A stretch of 64,000 bases of DNA, taken from the NCBI RefSeq assembly GCF_029953635.1, contig NZ_CP124543.1, positions 3,389,455 through 3,453,454 of the forward strand, in the 5' to 3' direction. Origin of the DNA: Halotia branconii CENA392 (GTDB lineage Bacteria > Cyanobacteriota > Cyanobacteriia > Cyanobacteriales > Nostocaceae). Made by a program: the position numbers and the translations under genes. Under the pieces are notes generated by a model. That model saw only the letters and a program-made list of their open reading frames with translations, was not told where the DNA came from and did not search any database. Positions within the stretch are counted from its first letter, which is position 1. Every line of letters begins with the position of its first letter. Positions 56,801 through 64,000 of this stretch are shown in pieces.

Positions 56801-56878
56801 TTGGAGCTTGATTAGGTGCGTTTTTTGTTAACGCACCTATGCCATTTCCAACTCGTAAACTTTCAACCTCTTGAAATC

Positions 56879-56989
56879 TTATTGAAAGAAAAAACCAGTA
56901 ATTAGCAGAGGCAAGAGTATCAGAACAGACACAATTAAAACGAGGGTTGCAGGATCAATCTTGATATGATTCTTCTGTGGATCGCTCAT
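56879..56989 (-). CDS. 36-residue single-helix membrane protein
   Basis: A short frame MSDPQKNHIKIDPATLVLIV... with a hydrophilic front (about 12 residues) and one uninterrupted helix to the end (ITGFFFQ). Such short one-helix proteins are typical accessory subunits of thylakoid complexes, and this start (MSDP..., IDPATLVL) looks conserved rather than random. It lies between two plus-strand genes on the opposite strand with no strong ribosome site. I cannot match it to a named photosystem, cytochrome or NDH subunit. Confidence 0.5.
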   Translation of the reverse strand: MSDPQKNHIKIDPATLVLIVSVLILLPLLITGFFFQ

Positions 56990-57126
56990 TGGTGAAGTTC
57001 TCTGTGAACAAACATATTAATTCAGCCTAAAGGATATTTGTTCTTGTTTCCAAACCTATTGAGGTTGAAACTATAGTGCTGTTAATCAAATTTAGTTGCC
57101 AGACATCTGACAAGGGGAGATAGTAA

Positions 57127-59679
57127 GTGATTATTTCATCAAACAATAATAATACTTTAAGCCTCTGTAGTCTTGCGAAACCATCGAAGATAAATTTACT
57201 TGCGGAAGTGGATATCTATCGAACTATTGCTAATTTACAAATGACACAAAACAACAAGGGTTCAATGGGTCAGTTTTTGACCCCTGCCCCAGTTGCAGAA
57301 TTAATGGCAGAGATGTTTGATCAATTAGGTTCAGAAATAACACTTCTTGATGCAGGTGCAGGAATTGGTTCATTATCAGCCGCTTTTGTAGCAAAGGTAT
57401 GCCAAAATCAACAATCTATCTCAAATCTGCATATTGTAGCTTATGAAATTGATCCTATTTTAATTAAGTATTTATATCAAACTTTAGAATTATGTAATCA
57501 GAAATGCCAACATTTTGGCATTGATTTCAAATATGAAATTCGTGAGACTGATTTTATTGAAGATGTAGTCAATATCTTGCAAAATAGTTTGTTTAATAAA
57601 GCAAATAAAGCAGAATTTACCCATGCTATTCTTAACCCGCCTTATTTGAAAATTAATGCCCACTCTCCGGTTCGGAAATTATTACGTTCCATAGGTCTGG
57701 AAACCAGCAATCTTTATAGTGGTTTCATTGCTGCTACGGCAATACTACTAAATTCCGGAGGTGAGCTTGTAACAATTACACCGCGTAGTTTTTGTAATGG
57801 CCCATATTTCCGTAACTTCCGCAAGATGTTTTTGGGGATGATGGCTTTACAGCAATTATATCTTTTTGAGTCACGGCAAGAAGCGTTTAGTGATGACGAT
57901 GTTTTACAAGAAACTCTCATTATTCATGCTAAAAAACAAAAGCATCAGCCGAATAGTGTACTAATTAATACCAGTTTTGGTATTGATGATGACTTAATCA
58001 TGTCTAATTCTGTACCATATACAGCTTTAATTCGCCTCAATGATCCAGAGCAGTTTATCCATATACTTCCAGATACCTTTAGCCAGCATATTGTTCAGCA
58101 AATGGATCTTTTTAGCTGTACTTTAAAAGACCTAAATCTGACAGTTTCAACTGGGCGAGTTGTGGATTTTCGTGCAAAAGAGTACCTCAGAATTAAACTG
58201 GAAAATCATACTGTTCCTCTAGTTTACCCAGTTAATTTATCTAATGGATATGTAGATCATCCAAAAACCACTAAAAAGCCTCAAGCTTTAGTGTGTGGAG
58301 AAGAAACAGCTAATCTTCTAGTACCAAATGAGCATTATGTTCTATGCAAAAGATTTTCATCAAAAGAAGAAAAAAGGCGGATTGTTGCAGTTGTTTATGA
58401 TGCCGACCGATTTGATTATGCCTATGTGGGATTTGAAAATCACTTAAATTATTTTCATCAAAGTAATCGGGGAATAGATATTAAATTAGCCCGCGGATTA
58501 GCAGTTTATCTTAATTCCACCTTAGTTGATTCTTTTTTTCGCTTATTCAATGGACATACTCAGGTTAATGCAACTGATTTACGAAATTTGAAGTATCCTA
58601 CTTTAGAACAACTACTATTATTAGGGTCGTGGGTTGGTGAGCAATTTCTTTCTCAACGAGAAATTGATCAATTGATAGAAGAAAAACTACTGAGTATGAC
58701 AAACCATTCAGAAAACAATCCAATTGCAATCAAATCTCGAATTAATCAAGCGCTGCAAATCTTGACGGATTTAAGTTTTCCGCGAACACAGCTTAATGAA
58801 AGGTCTGCCTTAACGCTTCTGGCTTTGCTTGGCTTAAAGCCAAATGATCCTTGGGTATCAGCGACTTCCCCTTTGATGGGAATTACACCCATGATGGATT
58901 TTATGGCTCAATATTATGGCAAAACCTATAAACCCAATACTAGAGAAACAGTTCGCCGCCAAACAGTGCATCAATTTTTAGATGCAGCTTTAATAGTTGC
59001 TAATCCAGATGATCCAAACCGTCCTATTAATAGTCCTAAAACTGTATATCAGATCGAAGACAGCGCACTTGAACTATTACGAACCTATGATACTGAGGAA
59101 TGGGAAAAGAGTATTCGCACTTATCTTGCTTCAGTCAAAACCCTCAAAAAGCGTTATGCTCAAGAACGTGAAATGTCTCGTATTCCTATAGTAATTGAAG
59201 GTAAAGTTAAGACTTTATCACCAGGTGGTCAAAATATTCTAGTCGAAAAAATTATTAATGAATTTGCGCCTCGTTTCACACCTGGTGGAAAGCTTATCTA
59301 TGTTGGTGATACAGACAAAAAATTTGCTCACTTCGATGAATCAGCATTACAAGAATTGGGTGTTACTATCGATGTTCACGGCAAAATGCCAGATGTCATC
59401 ATTCACTTTACCGCTAATAATTGGTTAGTACTGATTGAAGCTGTAACATCACATGGTTCAATTAACCCTAAGCGGAAACAAGAACTGGAAACTTTATTTA
59501 AAGCAACTCGACTACCACTGGTTATGGTGACAACATTCCTTAGCCGTAAAGCAATGGTGGAGTATTTACCAGAGATTGCTTGGGAAACAGATGTCTGGGT
59601 TGCTGAAGATGCCACTCATTTAATTCACTTTAATGGTCAACATCTTTTGCAGTTATATACAAATGATTCCATTAGTTAA
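57127..59679 (+). CDS. Fused restriction-modification enzyme: Eco57I-like adenine methylase plus BsuBI/PstI-type nuclease
   Basis: One polypeptide of 850 residues. Residues about 30-330 are an N6-adenine methylase: GQFLTPAPVAELM, AdoMet motif LLDAGAGIGSLS (Asp75) and catalytic ILNPPYLKI (Asn170-Tyr173). A middle region (about 330-560) would hold target recognition. Residues about 690-850 match the BsuBI/PstI endonuclease C-terminal domain: GKLIYVGDTDKKFAHFD, MPDVIIHF (Asp756) and WLVLIEAVTSHGSINPKRK (Glu771). GTG start with GGGGAG 7 bases before it. In PstI/BsuBI systems methylase and nuclease are separate genes; here they are fused, so it may cleave and modify as a type IIG-like enzyme. No other R-M gene is adjacent. 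Confidence 0.85.
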   Translation: MIISSNNNNTLSLCSLAKPSKINLLAEVDIYRTIANLQMTQNNKGSMGQFLTPAPVAELMAEMFDQLGSEITLLDAGAGIGSLSAAFVAKVCQNQQSISNLHIVAYEIDPILIKYLYQTLELCNQKCQHFGIDFKYEIRETDFIEDVVNILQNSLFNKANKAEFTHAILNPPYLKINAHSPVRKLLRSIGLETSNLYSGFIAATAILLNSGGELVTITPRSFCNGPYFRNFRKMFLGMMALQQLYLFESRQEAFSDDDVLQETLIIHAKKQKHQPNSVLINTSFGIDDDLIMSNSVPYTALIRLNDPEQFIHILPDTFSQHIVQQMDLFSCTLKDLNLTVSTGRVVDFRAKEYLRIKLENHTVPLVYPVNLSNGYVDHPKTTKKPQALVCGEETANLLVPNEHYVLCKRFSSKEEKRRIVAVVYDADRFDYAYVGFENHLNYFHQSNRGIDIKLARGLAVYLNSTLVDSFFRLFNGHTQVNATDLRNLKYPTLEQLLLLGSWVGEQFLSQREIDQLIEEKLLSMTNHSENNPIAIKSRINQALQILTDLSFPRTQLNERSALTLLALLGLKPNDPWVSATSPLMGITPMMDFMAQYYGKTYKPNTRETVRRQTVHQFLDAALIVANPDDPNRPINSPKTVYQIEDSALELLRTYDTEEWEKSIRTYLASVKTLKKRYAQEREMSRIPIVIEGKVKTLSPGGQNILVEKIINEFAPRFTPGGKLIYVGDTDKKFAHFDESALQELGVTIDVHGKMPDVIIHFTANNWLVLIEAVTSHGSINPKRKQELETLFKATRLPLVMVTTFLSRKAMVEYLPEIAWETDVWVAEDATHLIHFNGQHLLQLYTNDSIS

Positions 59680-59734
59680 GAGCTAGTATAGCGATCGCCT
59701 GTAACAAATCGCTAACTAATTCTTTTACTTGCTC

Positions 59735-61426
59735 TTATCTTCTTCGCCACCAAATAACAGCCGCTGTTACTAACCCTATTAAAGGTAAAAACAACAGAGA
59801 TGACAATGTTAAAAAACTAGCTTGGACGTTTGTCAAATTGATCCGACGGTTATTCGGCTCTTTGGGACGAATTGAAAGGAGTTGTTGATTTTGTTGACTC
59901 AGCCAAGTAACAGAGTTGAGGAAAACATCTCCATTTAGTTGCTGTTGAAACAAGCCATTAGTGGCGAAATCAGAATTTCCTAAGACTACTAAGCGCGCCT
60001 CGGTAGCAGGTTGTTCAGATTTCTCTTCAGTTGGGGGAGTAGGACTAGTTTGAGCTTCAGGTGTCGGTGATGGTAATGGTGAGGTCGTAGGAGTAGGACT
60101 AGCTTGACCTTCGCTTGTTGGTGATGGTGACGGTGAAGTTGTAAGAGTAGGAATACTTTGAGCTTTAGCTGATAGTTTTTTGTCCAAAGCCACACCCAAG
60201 GTTAAAGGGCCTTTGAGATCTTGATCAGAATTAAACTCTAACTTTTCACTTTGGAGGTCACTTTCAGCCCAGCTGTTGGGATAGGGTTTAGTTCGCAGCA
60301 AAGGAGTAGCTTCGATACCAGCCACTGGAGTAATTTCTAAAGGTCTAGCTAACCGATAAAAAGAAATGCCTTGACCAAAATCTTTAGTAATTGGATGTTG
60401 TCCGTAGTCTGTGATGATGGGAGCAGCAGGGCCAAGTCCGACACCAGCGCCAGAGACATCTACGGCTAAACGATTGTCCAGACGCACACCCCACTCTTGT
60501 AACAAGTTGTTCAATTTGGGGTCAGTATTTGGATCAATCATTAGCAATACATTACCACCGCCATCAAGATAATTTTGCAAAGCTTTAACTTCGGCATCAA
60601 AAAGTTCTCGTTTGGGGCCAGCTACTACCACCACAGCAGCATCTTCGGGAACTTTAGGATTTTCTGTTAAATTCAGGGGTGATGTAGTGTAGTTTTTATC
60701 GCTTAAACCCTGAGTAGCTTGTGATATTCCACCTTCACCTGTGGAAATGGGATGTTCGCCATGACCTTGGAGAAAATAAACTTTTGCAGTAGTTGAAGTA
60801 GTAATTTGTTGCAATCGATTTGTTAATCTGACTTCTGATAAACGTTCATTCTCATTTACTGTTTGGACTAACTGGCGTTTATCTCCAGATTCGAGGTAAA
60901 CTTCGCCATAATCTTTAACACCAAATTTTTCTGCTAATCCTGGTCTAGCTTGTGGGTCAACATATTCAAATCGAAAGTTAGAACTTTGCCGTTGATAATT
61001 TTCGAGCAATTCCTGATCTTGAGAGTTACGATTTACATCAAATATCCATATTTTTACGGGCTGTTGTAAGCCACGTACCAATTCCTGCGATTGGGGAGCA
61101 AGAGTAAATAACTGAGCTTCTGTTAAGTCTGCTCGTAGATGATAGCGAGTTCCTAAAAAGTTAATTAATCCTAAAATTACTAATACAGCCAGGATGGCAA
61201 CTAAAGCATTAGTCCCAGCTTGAGTAGAACGACTTTTCCACCAATTACTTTTTTGGCTTTGCCACAATAACCACAACCCGCTGATGACAATTCCCGCAAT
61301 CAGAAATGCTAAGGAAATTGCTCCCCAATTCCCAGAAACTAAACCAGATGTTAAACCTACAACAAATAGGAACGGGCCGAATAAAAATAGATATTGCCAA
61401 ATTTTTTTTCTTTTGATGGTCTTCAT
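59735..61426 (-). CDS. GldG-like ABC transporter accessory protein
   Basis: 563 residues. Three N-terminal helices (about 12-35, 36-55, 75-95), then a large extracytoplasmic part with VYFLQGHGEHPISTGEGG and DAAVVVVAGPKRELFDAEVKALQNYLDGGGNVLLMIDPNT, the IFT52/GldG-like ABC_transp_aux domain, and a last helix (about 535-558) before RR at the end. A Pro/Ser/Thr/Glu repeat at about 410-470 (units like TTSPSPSPTSEGQASPTP) forms a flexible spacer. It is the third gene of the ATPase-permease-GldG cluster, separated from the permease by 259 bases of repeats. The exported substrate is unknown. Confidence 0.85.
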   Translation of the reverse strand: MKTIKRKKIWQYLFLFGPFLFVVGLTSGLVSGNWGAISLAFLIAGIVISGLWLLWQSQKSNWWKSRSTQAGTNALVAILAVLVILGLINFLGTRYHLRADLTEAQLFTLAPQSQELVRGLQQPVKIWIFDVNRNSQDQELLENYQRQSSNFRFEYVDPQARPGLAEKFGVKDYGEVYLESGDKRQLVQTVNENERLSEVRLTNRLQQITTSTTAKVYFLQGHGEHPISTGEGGISQATQGLSDKNYTTSPLNLTENPKVPEDAAVVVVAGPKRELFDAEVKALQNYLDGGGNVLLMIDPNTDPKLNNLLQEWGVRLDNRLAVDVSGAGVGLGPAAPIITDYGQHPITKDFGQGISFYRLARPLEITPVAGIEATPLLRTKPYPNSWAESDLQSEKLEFNSDQDLKGPLTLGVALDKKLSAKAQSIPTLTTSPSPSPTSEGQASPTPTTSPLPSPTPEAQTSPTPPTEEKSEQPATEARLVVLGNSDFATNGLFQQQLNGDVFLNSVTWLSQQNQQLLSIRPKEPNNRRINLTNVQASFLTLSSLLFLPLIGLVTAAVIWWRRR

Positions 61427-61685
61427 GTTATTAAGTCAGGAAGCAGGGGAGCAGTGTTTCGACTACGCTCAACAACCACGGCATGGGAGGCAGGGGGAAA
61501 AGGACAAGGGGCAGGGAGCAGGGGAGAAGAGGAAAGAGTGTTAACCACAAATGAATAAGTGCGAAGTAGTTTCAAACTCCCCCTTGCACCCCGCGCCCCG
61601 AAGTTGCTCCACTTGGGGAGACCCCAAGACCGCACTTCTCTTCTGTCTCAATTCCTCCTTTTCATGCCCCATGCCCTTTTAATAA
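61427..61685. repeat. Short-repeat cluster inside the ABC operon
   Basis: Contains GGGAGCAGGGG/GGGGCAGGGAGCAGGGG purine units (about 61440-61530), GTTTCGACTACGCTCAAC, and CTTGGGGAGACCCCAAGACC (about 61611-61630; relative of the 2095-2290 repeat). It separates permease and GldG-like genes; whether transcription passes through is not clear. Confidence 0.55.
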
Positions 61686-62498
61686 TTACTGACGTTGAAA
61701 GCGTAGTGCATCTATTGATTGGGCTGTGAGAAAGATGCCCAAAAAAATGTAACTGGCAAATAAAATTAAGGCGCTTGTATCAAAAATCCCTTGGATGAGG
61801 GTGTTGTAATGTTTCAATAATGATAAATGACTTAAGGCTGCTCCTACTGGGCCACCAATACTTTTAGCGATTAAATCAACAAATAACAGCAATAAAACTA
61901 ACGCAAAAGTCAAAACAGCAGACAAAATTGTACTTTCTGTTAAAGAGGAAATAAACATTCCTAAAGATAAAATTGCCGCTGCTAACAAAATTAGTCCCAA
62001 GTTACCCAGTAAAGGAATTAAGGGTGACATTGGCGGATTTGAGCCGCTAATAGCGATCGCTTCAAATAATAGCAAAGGCAAAACCATTGTGGTAAAAAAT
62101 GTTAACACTCCTAATAATTTCCCCACTGCTACTGCCCAGTTAGTGACTGGTGAGGTGGCTAAAAGTTCCAATGTGCCGCGCTTGCGTTCTTCGGCGTACA
62201 ATCCCATTGAAAGAATAGGCAAGATAAACAACAATAGCCAACCCATGCGATCTAAAAATGCCCGGATAAATTCGTAAGGCACATCTATCGGTGGTACAGG
62301 TACTCCTAGTTGTTGTCCCTGTAAATCTATGGCTGTAACTGCTGCCAAAATTCCATCTGGCCCCAGCAAAATCATTACAAAGAATAAGCCGGCAATGAAC
62401 CAAAACACGCCAGCGATCGCATAAGCTAAGGGCGAGGTAAAATAACTCTGTAATTCTCGGCGATAAATGGCAATAATATTACTCAGTACTATACCCAT
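61686..62498 (-). CDS. ABC transporter permease, ABC-2 type (GldF-like)
   Basis: 270-residue inner-membrane permease with about six helices: YRRELQSYFTSPLAYAIAGVFWF at the start (typical ABC-2 permease opening), EERKRGTLELLATSPVTNWAVAVGKL (the cytoplasmic EERKRGTLELL coupling region) and several Leu-rich helices after. It begins directly at the stop of the ATPase gene (62499), so the two are translationally linked. With the ATPase and GldG-like protein it forms a Gld-type exporter. Confidence 0.9.
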   Translation of the reverse strand: MGIVLSNIIAIYRRELQSYFTSPLAYAIAGVFWFIAGLFFVMILLGPDGILAAVTAIDLQGQQLGVPVPPIDVPYEFIRAFLDRMGWLLLFILPILSMGLYAEERKRGTLELLATSPVTNWAVAVGKLLGVLTFFTTMVLPLLLFEAIAISGSNPPMSPLIPLLGNLGLILLAAAILSLGMFISSLTESTILSAVLTFALVLLLLFVDLIAKSIGGPVGAALSHLSLLKHYNTLIQGIFDTSALILFASYIFLGIFLTAQSIDALRFQRQ

Positions 62499-63509
62499 TT
62501 ATGCGGCTTCTCCTTCGTTGGCTGTTGAATCTACTTCAGGATCAAATTGTTTTTCTTCTCTAGTCAGTTGCAAGAATACATCTTCTAGGGTAGCGCTGAC
62601 ACGCCGCATTTCATATAAACCAAATTCTGCACGCACTAAAGCTGCGGCAATATCTTGTCCTGGTTCCCGTCCAGGTTGCGATATGACTCGTAAATAAGCA
62701 CGGTTATCTTGAGGTGTGAAATGACTATGCGCTCCGGCGGTAGGAATTGATTCTACTAAACTTACTCCCGCGACATTCTGTAATACTTGTTTGGCTAAAT
62801 TAGCTGATCCGGCAATTTCAATTTCATATCCTGAGCCGCCTGTCAACTGTGTCATTAAGCTTTCTGGTGTATTAGTTGCTACGATGTTGCCGCGATTGAT
62901 AATAGCTACGCGGTTACAGGTCATGCTCACTTCTGGCAAAATATGCGTAGACAGAATAATGGTATGAGTCCCAGCGAGGCTTTTAATTAAATTTCGTACC
63001 TCGATAATCTGCCGGGGGTCAAGTCCTACAGTGGGTTCATCTAAAATAATTGCTGGTGGATCGTGGACTATGGCTTGAGCGATACCAACTCTTTGGCGAT
63101 ATCCTTTAGAAAGTTTGCGAATAATTACCCGCCGTTTTTCTTGTAAGTTACAGCGGGCGATCGCTGCTTGAACTTTAGCAGAGCGATCGCCTGCGGATAC
63201 ACCTTTAATGCGGGTGACAAAATGCAAAAATCCCTCTACCGTCATTTCTGGATATAACGGCGGTGTTTCTGGTAAATAGCCAATTCGCTGACGCACCGCT
63301 AAAGAATTTTCATGGACATCAAAACCAGCAATCTTAGCTGAACCATTTGTCGCTGGTAAATAACCCGCTAAAATCCGCATGGTTGTAGTTTTACCAGCAC
63401 CATTCGGCCCCAAAAACCCTAAAATTTCCCCTGGTTCAACGTTAAAAGTCACATCAGTAATGGCTGGGGTAGAACCGTATGTTTTACTCAGATGTTCAAC
63501 TTCAATCAT
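62499..63509 (-). CDS. ABC transporter ATP-binding protein (GldA-like)
   Basis: About 336 residues. ATPase core: GFLGPNGAGKTTTMRILAG (Walker A), the signature KLSKGYRQRVGIAQAI, ILDEPTVGLDPRQIIE (Walker B) and STHILPEVSMTCNRV (switch His). A C-terminal about 110-residue extension ends with RVSATLEDVFLQLTREE, as in GldA/NatA-type drug or polysaccharide exporters. The conserved start is MIEVEHLSKTYG at ATG 63507-63509; the frame extends ten codons upstream. First gene of the three-gene cluster. Confidence 0.93.
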   Translation of the reverse strand: MIEVEHLSKTYGSTPAITDVTFNVEPGEILGFLGPNGAGKTTTMRILAGYLPATNGSAKIAGFDVHENSLAVRQRIGYLPETPPLYPEMTVEGFLHFVTRIKGVSAGDRSAKVQAAIARCNLQEKRRVIIRKLSKGYRQRVGIAQAIVHDPPAIILDEPTVGLDPRQIIEVRNLIKSLAGTHTIILSTHILPEVSMTCNRVAIINRGNIVATNTPESLMTQLTGGSGYEIEIAGSANLAKQVLQNVAGVSLVESIPTAGAHSHFTPQDNRAYLRVISQPGREPGQDIAAALVRAEFGLYEMRRVSATLEDVFLQLTREEKQFDPEVDSTANEGEAA

Positions 63510-63918
63510 TAATTTGGTAGCGATCGTTGAGATATACAATACCCAACAATCTTAGATCATGACGGGATTGAGGATTGAAGATTTATGATATTTTTTAGTG
63601 AAAATACTGAAACAAACGTCAAAAATAATATGTTTTGTGATGAAGATGACTAAGTACCTATGGCGATCGCTCAAACAATCTTTTTTGCGCTTCTGTAGTT
63701 AATTAATGTAAACTTTGTGAGTATTAATCTCTTTTCCTTGATTCAGTATTTTTTGCTTTATTTAGGCATTTGGTTATTATTATTTATTCAGAATAATTAA
63801 TAAGATTAAGTAAGTTTACTAATAGTTTTTCAAATGCCAATTGCTGTAGTAATGTATTCAACGTTGAGATACGAGTTAACACTGGGATTATTCAACTTTA
63901 ATTAGAGAAAAGTTTCTG
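63510..63918. other. Intergenic region between divergent genes, no gene seen
   Basis: Shared upstream region of the ABC operon (minus) and the partial secreted-protein gene (plus). AT-rich with one HIP1 site at about 63662; no RNA gene or repeat recognised. Confidence 0.5.
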
Positions 63919-64000
63919 ATGAAATTAGCTCAAAAGCTTTGTATTGCTACCGCAGCAGTAGCGATCAACTTGAGTATTCTAAAATCTGCCTCAGTCCATG
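63919..64000 (+). CDS. Secreted or sorted protein, N-terminal fragment cut by the window
   Basis: ATG at 63919 opens a frame that runs off the right edge: MKLAQKLCIATAAVAINLSI then LKSASVH. It has the shape of a cleavable signal peptide (positive start, hydrophobic core, Ala/Ser end). Cyanobacterial PEP-CTERM exported proteins often start this way, but the diagnostic C-terminus is outside the window, so this is only a suggestion. GAGAAAAG lies about 8 bases before the ATG as a ribosome site. Confidence 0.6.
   Translation, partial: MKLAQKLCIATAAVAINLSILKSASVH

Overview
The window comes from the chromosome of a filamentous, probably heterocyst-forming cyanobacterium of the Nostoc/Calothrix/Tolypothrix type. 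The evidence is many GCGATCGC (HIP1) octamers, AT-rich DNA, a helical carotenoid protein, a tandem-GAF sensor kinase of the cyanobacteriochrome kind, an ssl1498-type light-harvesting-like protein, a ThiO-ThiG fusion and an ArsA-type ATPase with an Hsp20-like tail. The intergenic DNA also carries the short repeats typical of this group (CAGTTGT/GTCAGT units, CCCCATG/CCCTGCTCC units, CACTGAGCG...GTCGAAGTG units). No tRNA, rRNA or CRISPR array was recognised.

Layout. 1-5 kb: the 3' part of argS, a small graveyard of gene ends (Uma2 fragment), a membrane-anchored polysaccharide deacetylase, and a convergent Gpi18/PIG-V-like mannosyltransferase. 5.5-13 kb: a TPR protein, an ssl1498-like protein, ThiO-ThiG, a small anchored Ser/Asn/Thr-rich protein, a 2Fe-2S ferredoxin and, divergently, citramalate synthase. 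13-15 kb: an intact IS1380-family element with a 5-bp target duplication directly behind the citramalate synthase stop codon. 15-24 kb: a PIN-domain protein with a small overlapping partner, the ArsA/Get3-like ATPase, a four-GAF histidine kinase, dnaN, an AAC(6')-like acetyltransferase, a MITE and a peptidoglycan-binding/L,D-transpeptidase-like protein. 24.4-26.3 kb: a nested insertion, in which a nearly complete IS630 element sits inside the transposase gene of an older, internally deleted IS630 copy. 26.4-30.3 kb: a TauE/SafE-type exporter, a sulfite-oxidase-family molybdoenzyme and a class V aminotransferase.

30.3-31.9 kb is a long stretch without protein genes that holds one promoter-and-hairpin arrangement, a candidate small RNA. 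31.9-44.5 kb is housekeeping: J-domain protein, DUF3143 protein, the lysA-cdaA-uppS cluster, rimI, clpC, an aldo/keto reductase, murD and glyS. 44.6-57 kb is more accessory: fatty acid hydroxylase-like protein, helical carotenoid protein, Ser/Thr kinase fused to a formylglycine-generating-enzyme domain, response-regulator/histidine-kinase hybrid, an orphan potC, a SnoaL-like protein, a GT4 glycosyltransferase, DUF1499 and HPP proteins and an alanine-glyoxylate-type aminotransferase. 57-59.7 kb is a one-polypeptide restriction-modification enzyme (Eco57I-like methylase plus BsuBI/PstI-type nuclease end). 59.7-63.5 kb is an ABC export operon of the Gld type. The right edge cuts a gene that begins with a signal peptide.

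Genes that plausibly work together are the sulfite pair (27-28.6 kb), lysA-cdaA-uppS with the nearby murD (cell wall precursors and c-di-AMP), the PIN pair, and the three-gene ABC cluster. I found no wholly new multi-gene system. The most unusual single items are the fused restriction-modification enzyme, the multi-bilin-site sensor kinase and its shorter transmitter paralogue, the nested IS630 insertion, and several repeated palindromes and MITEs.
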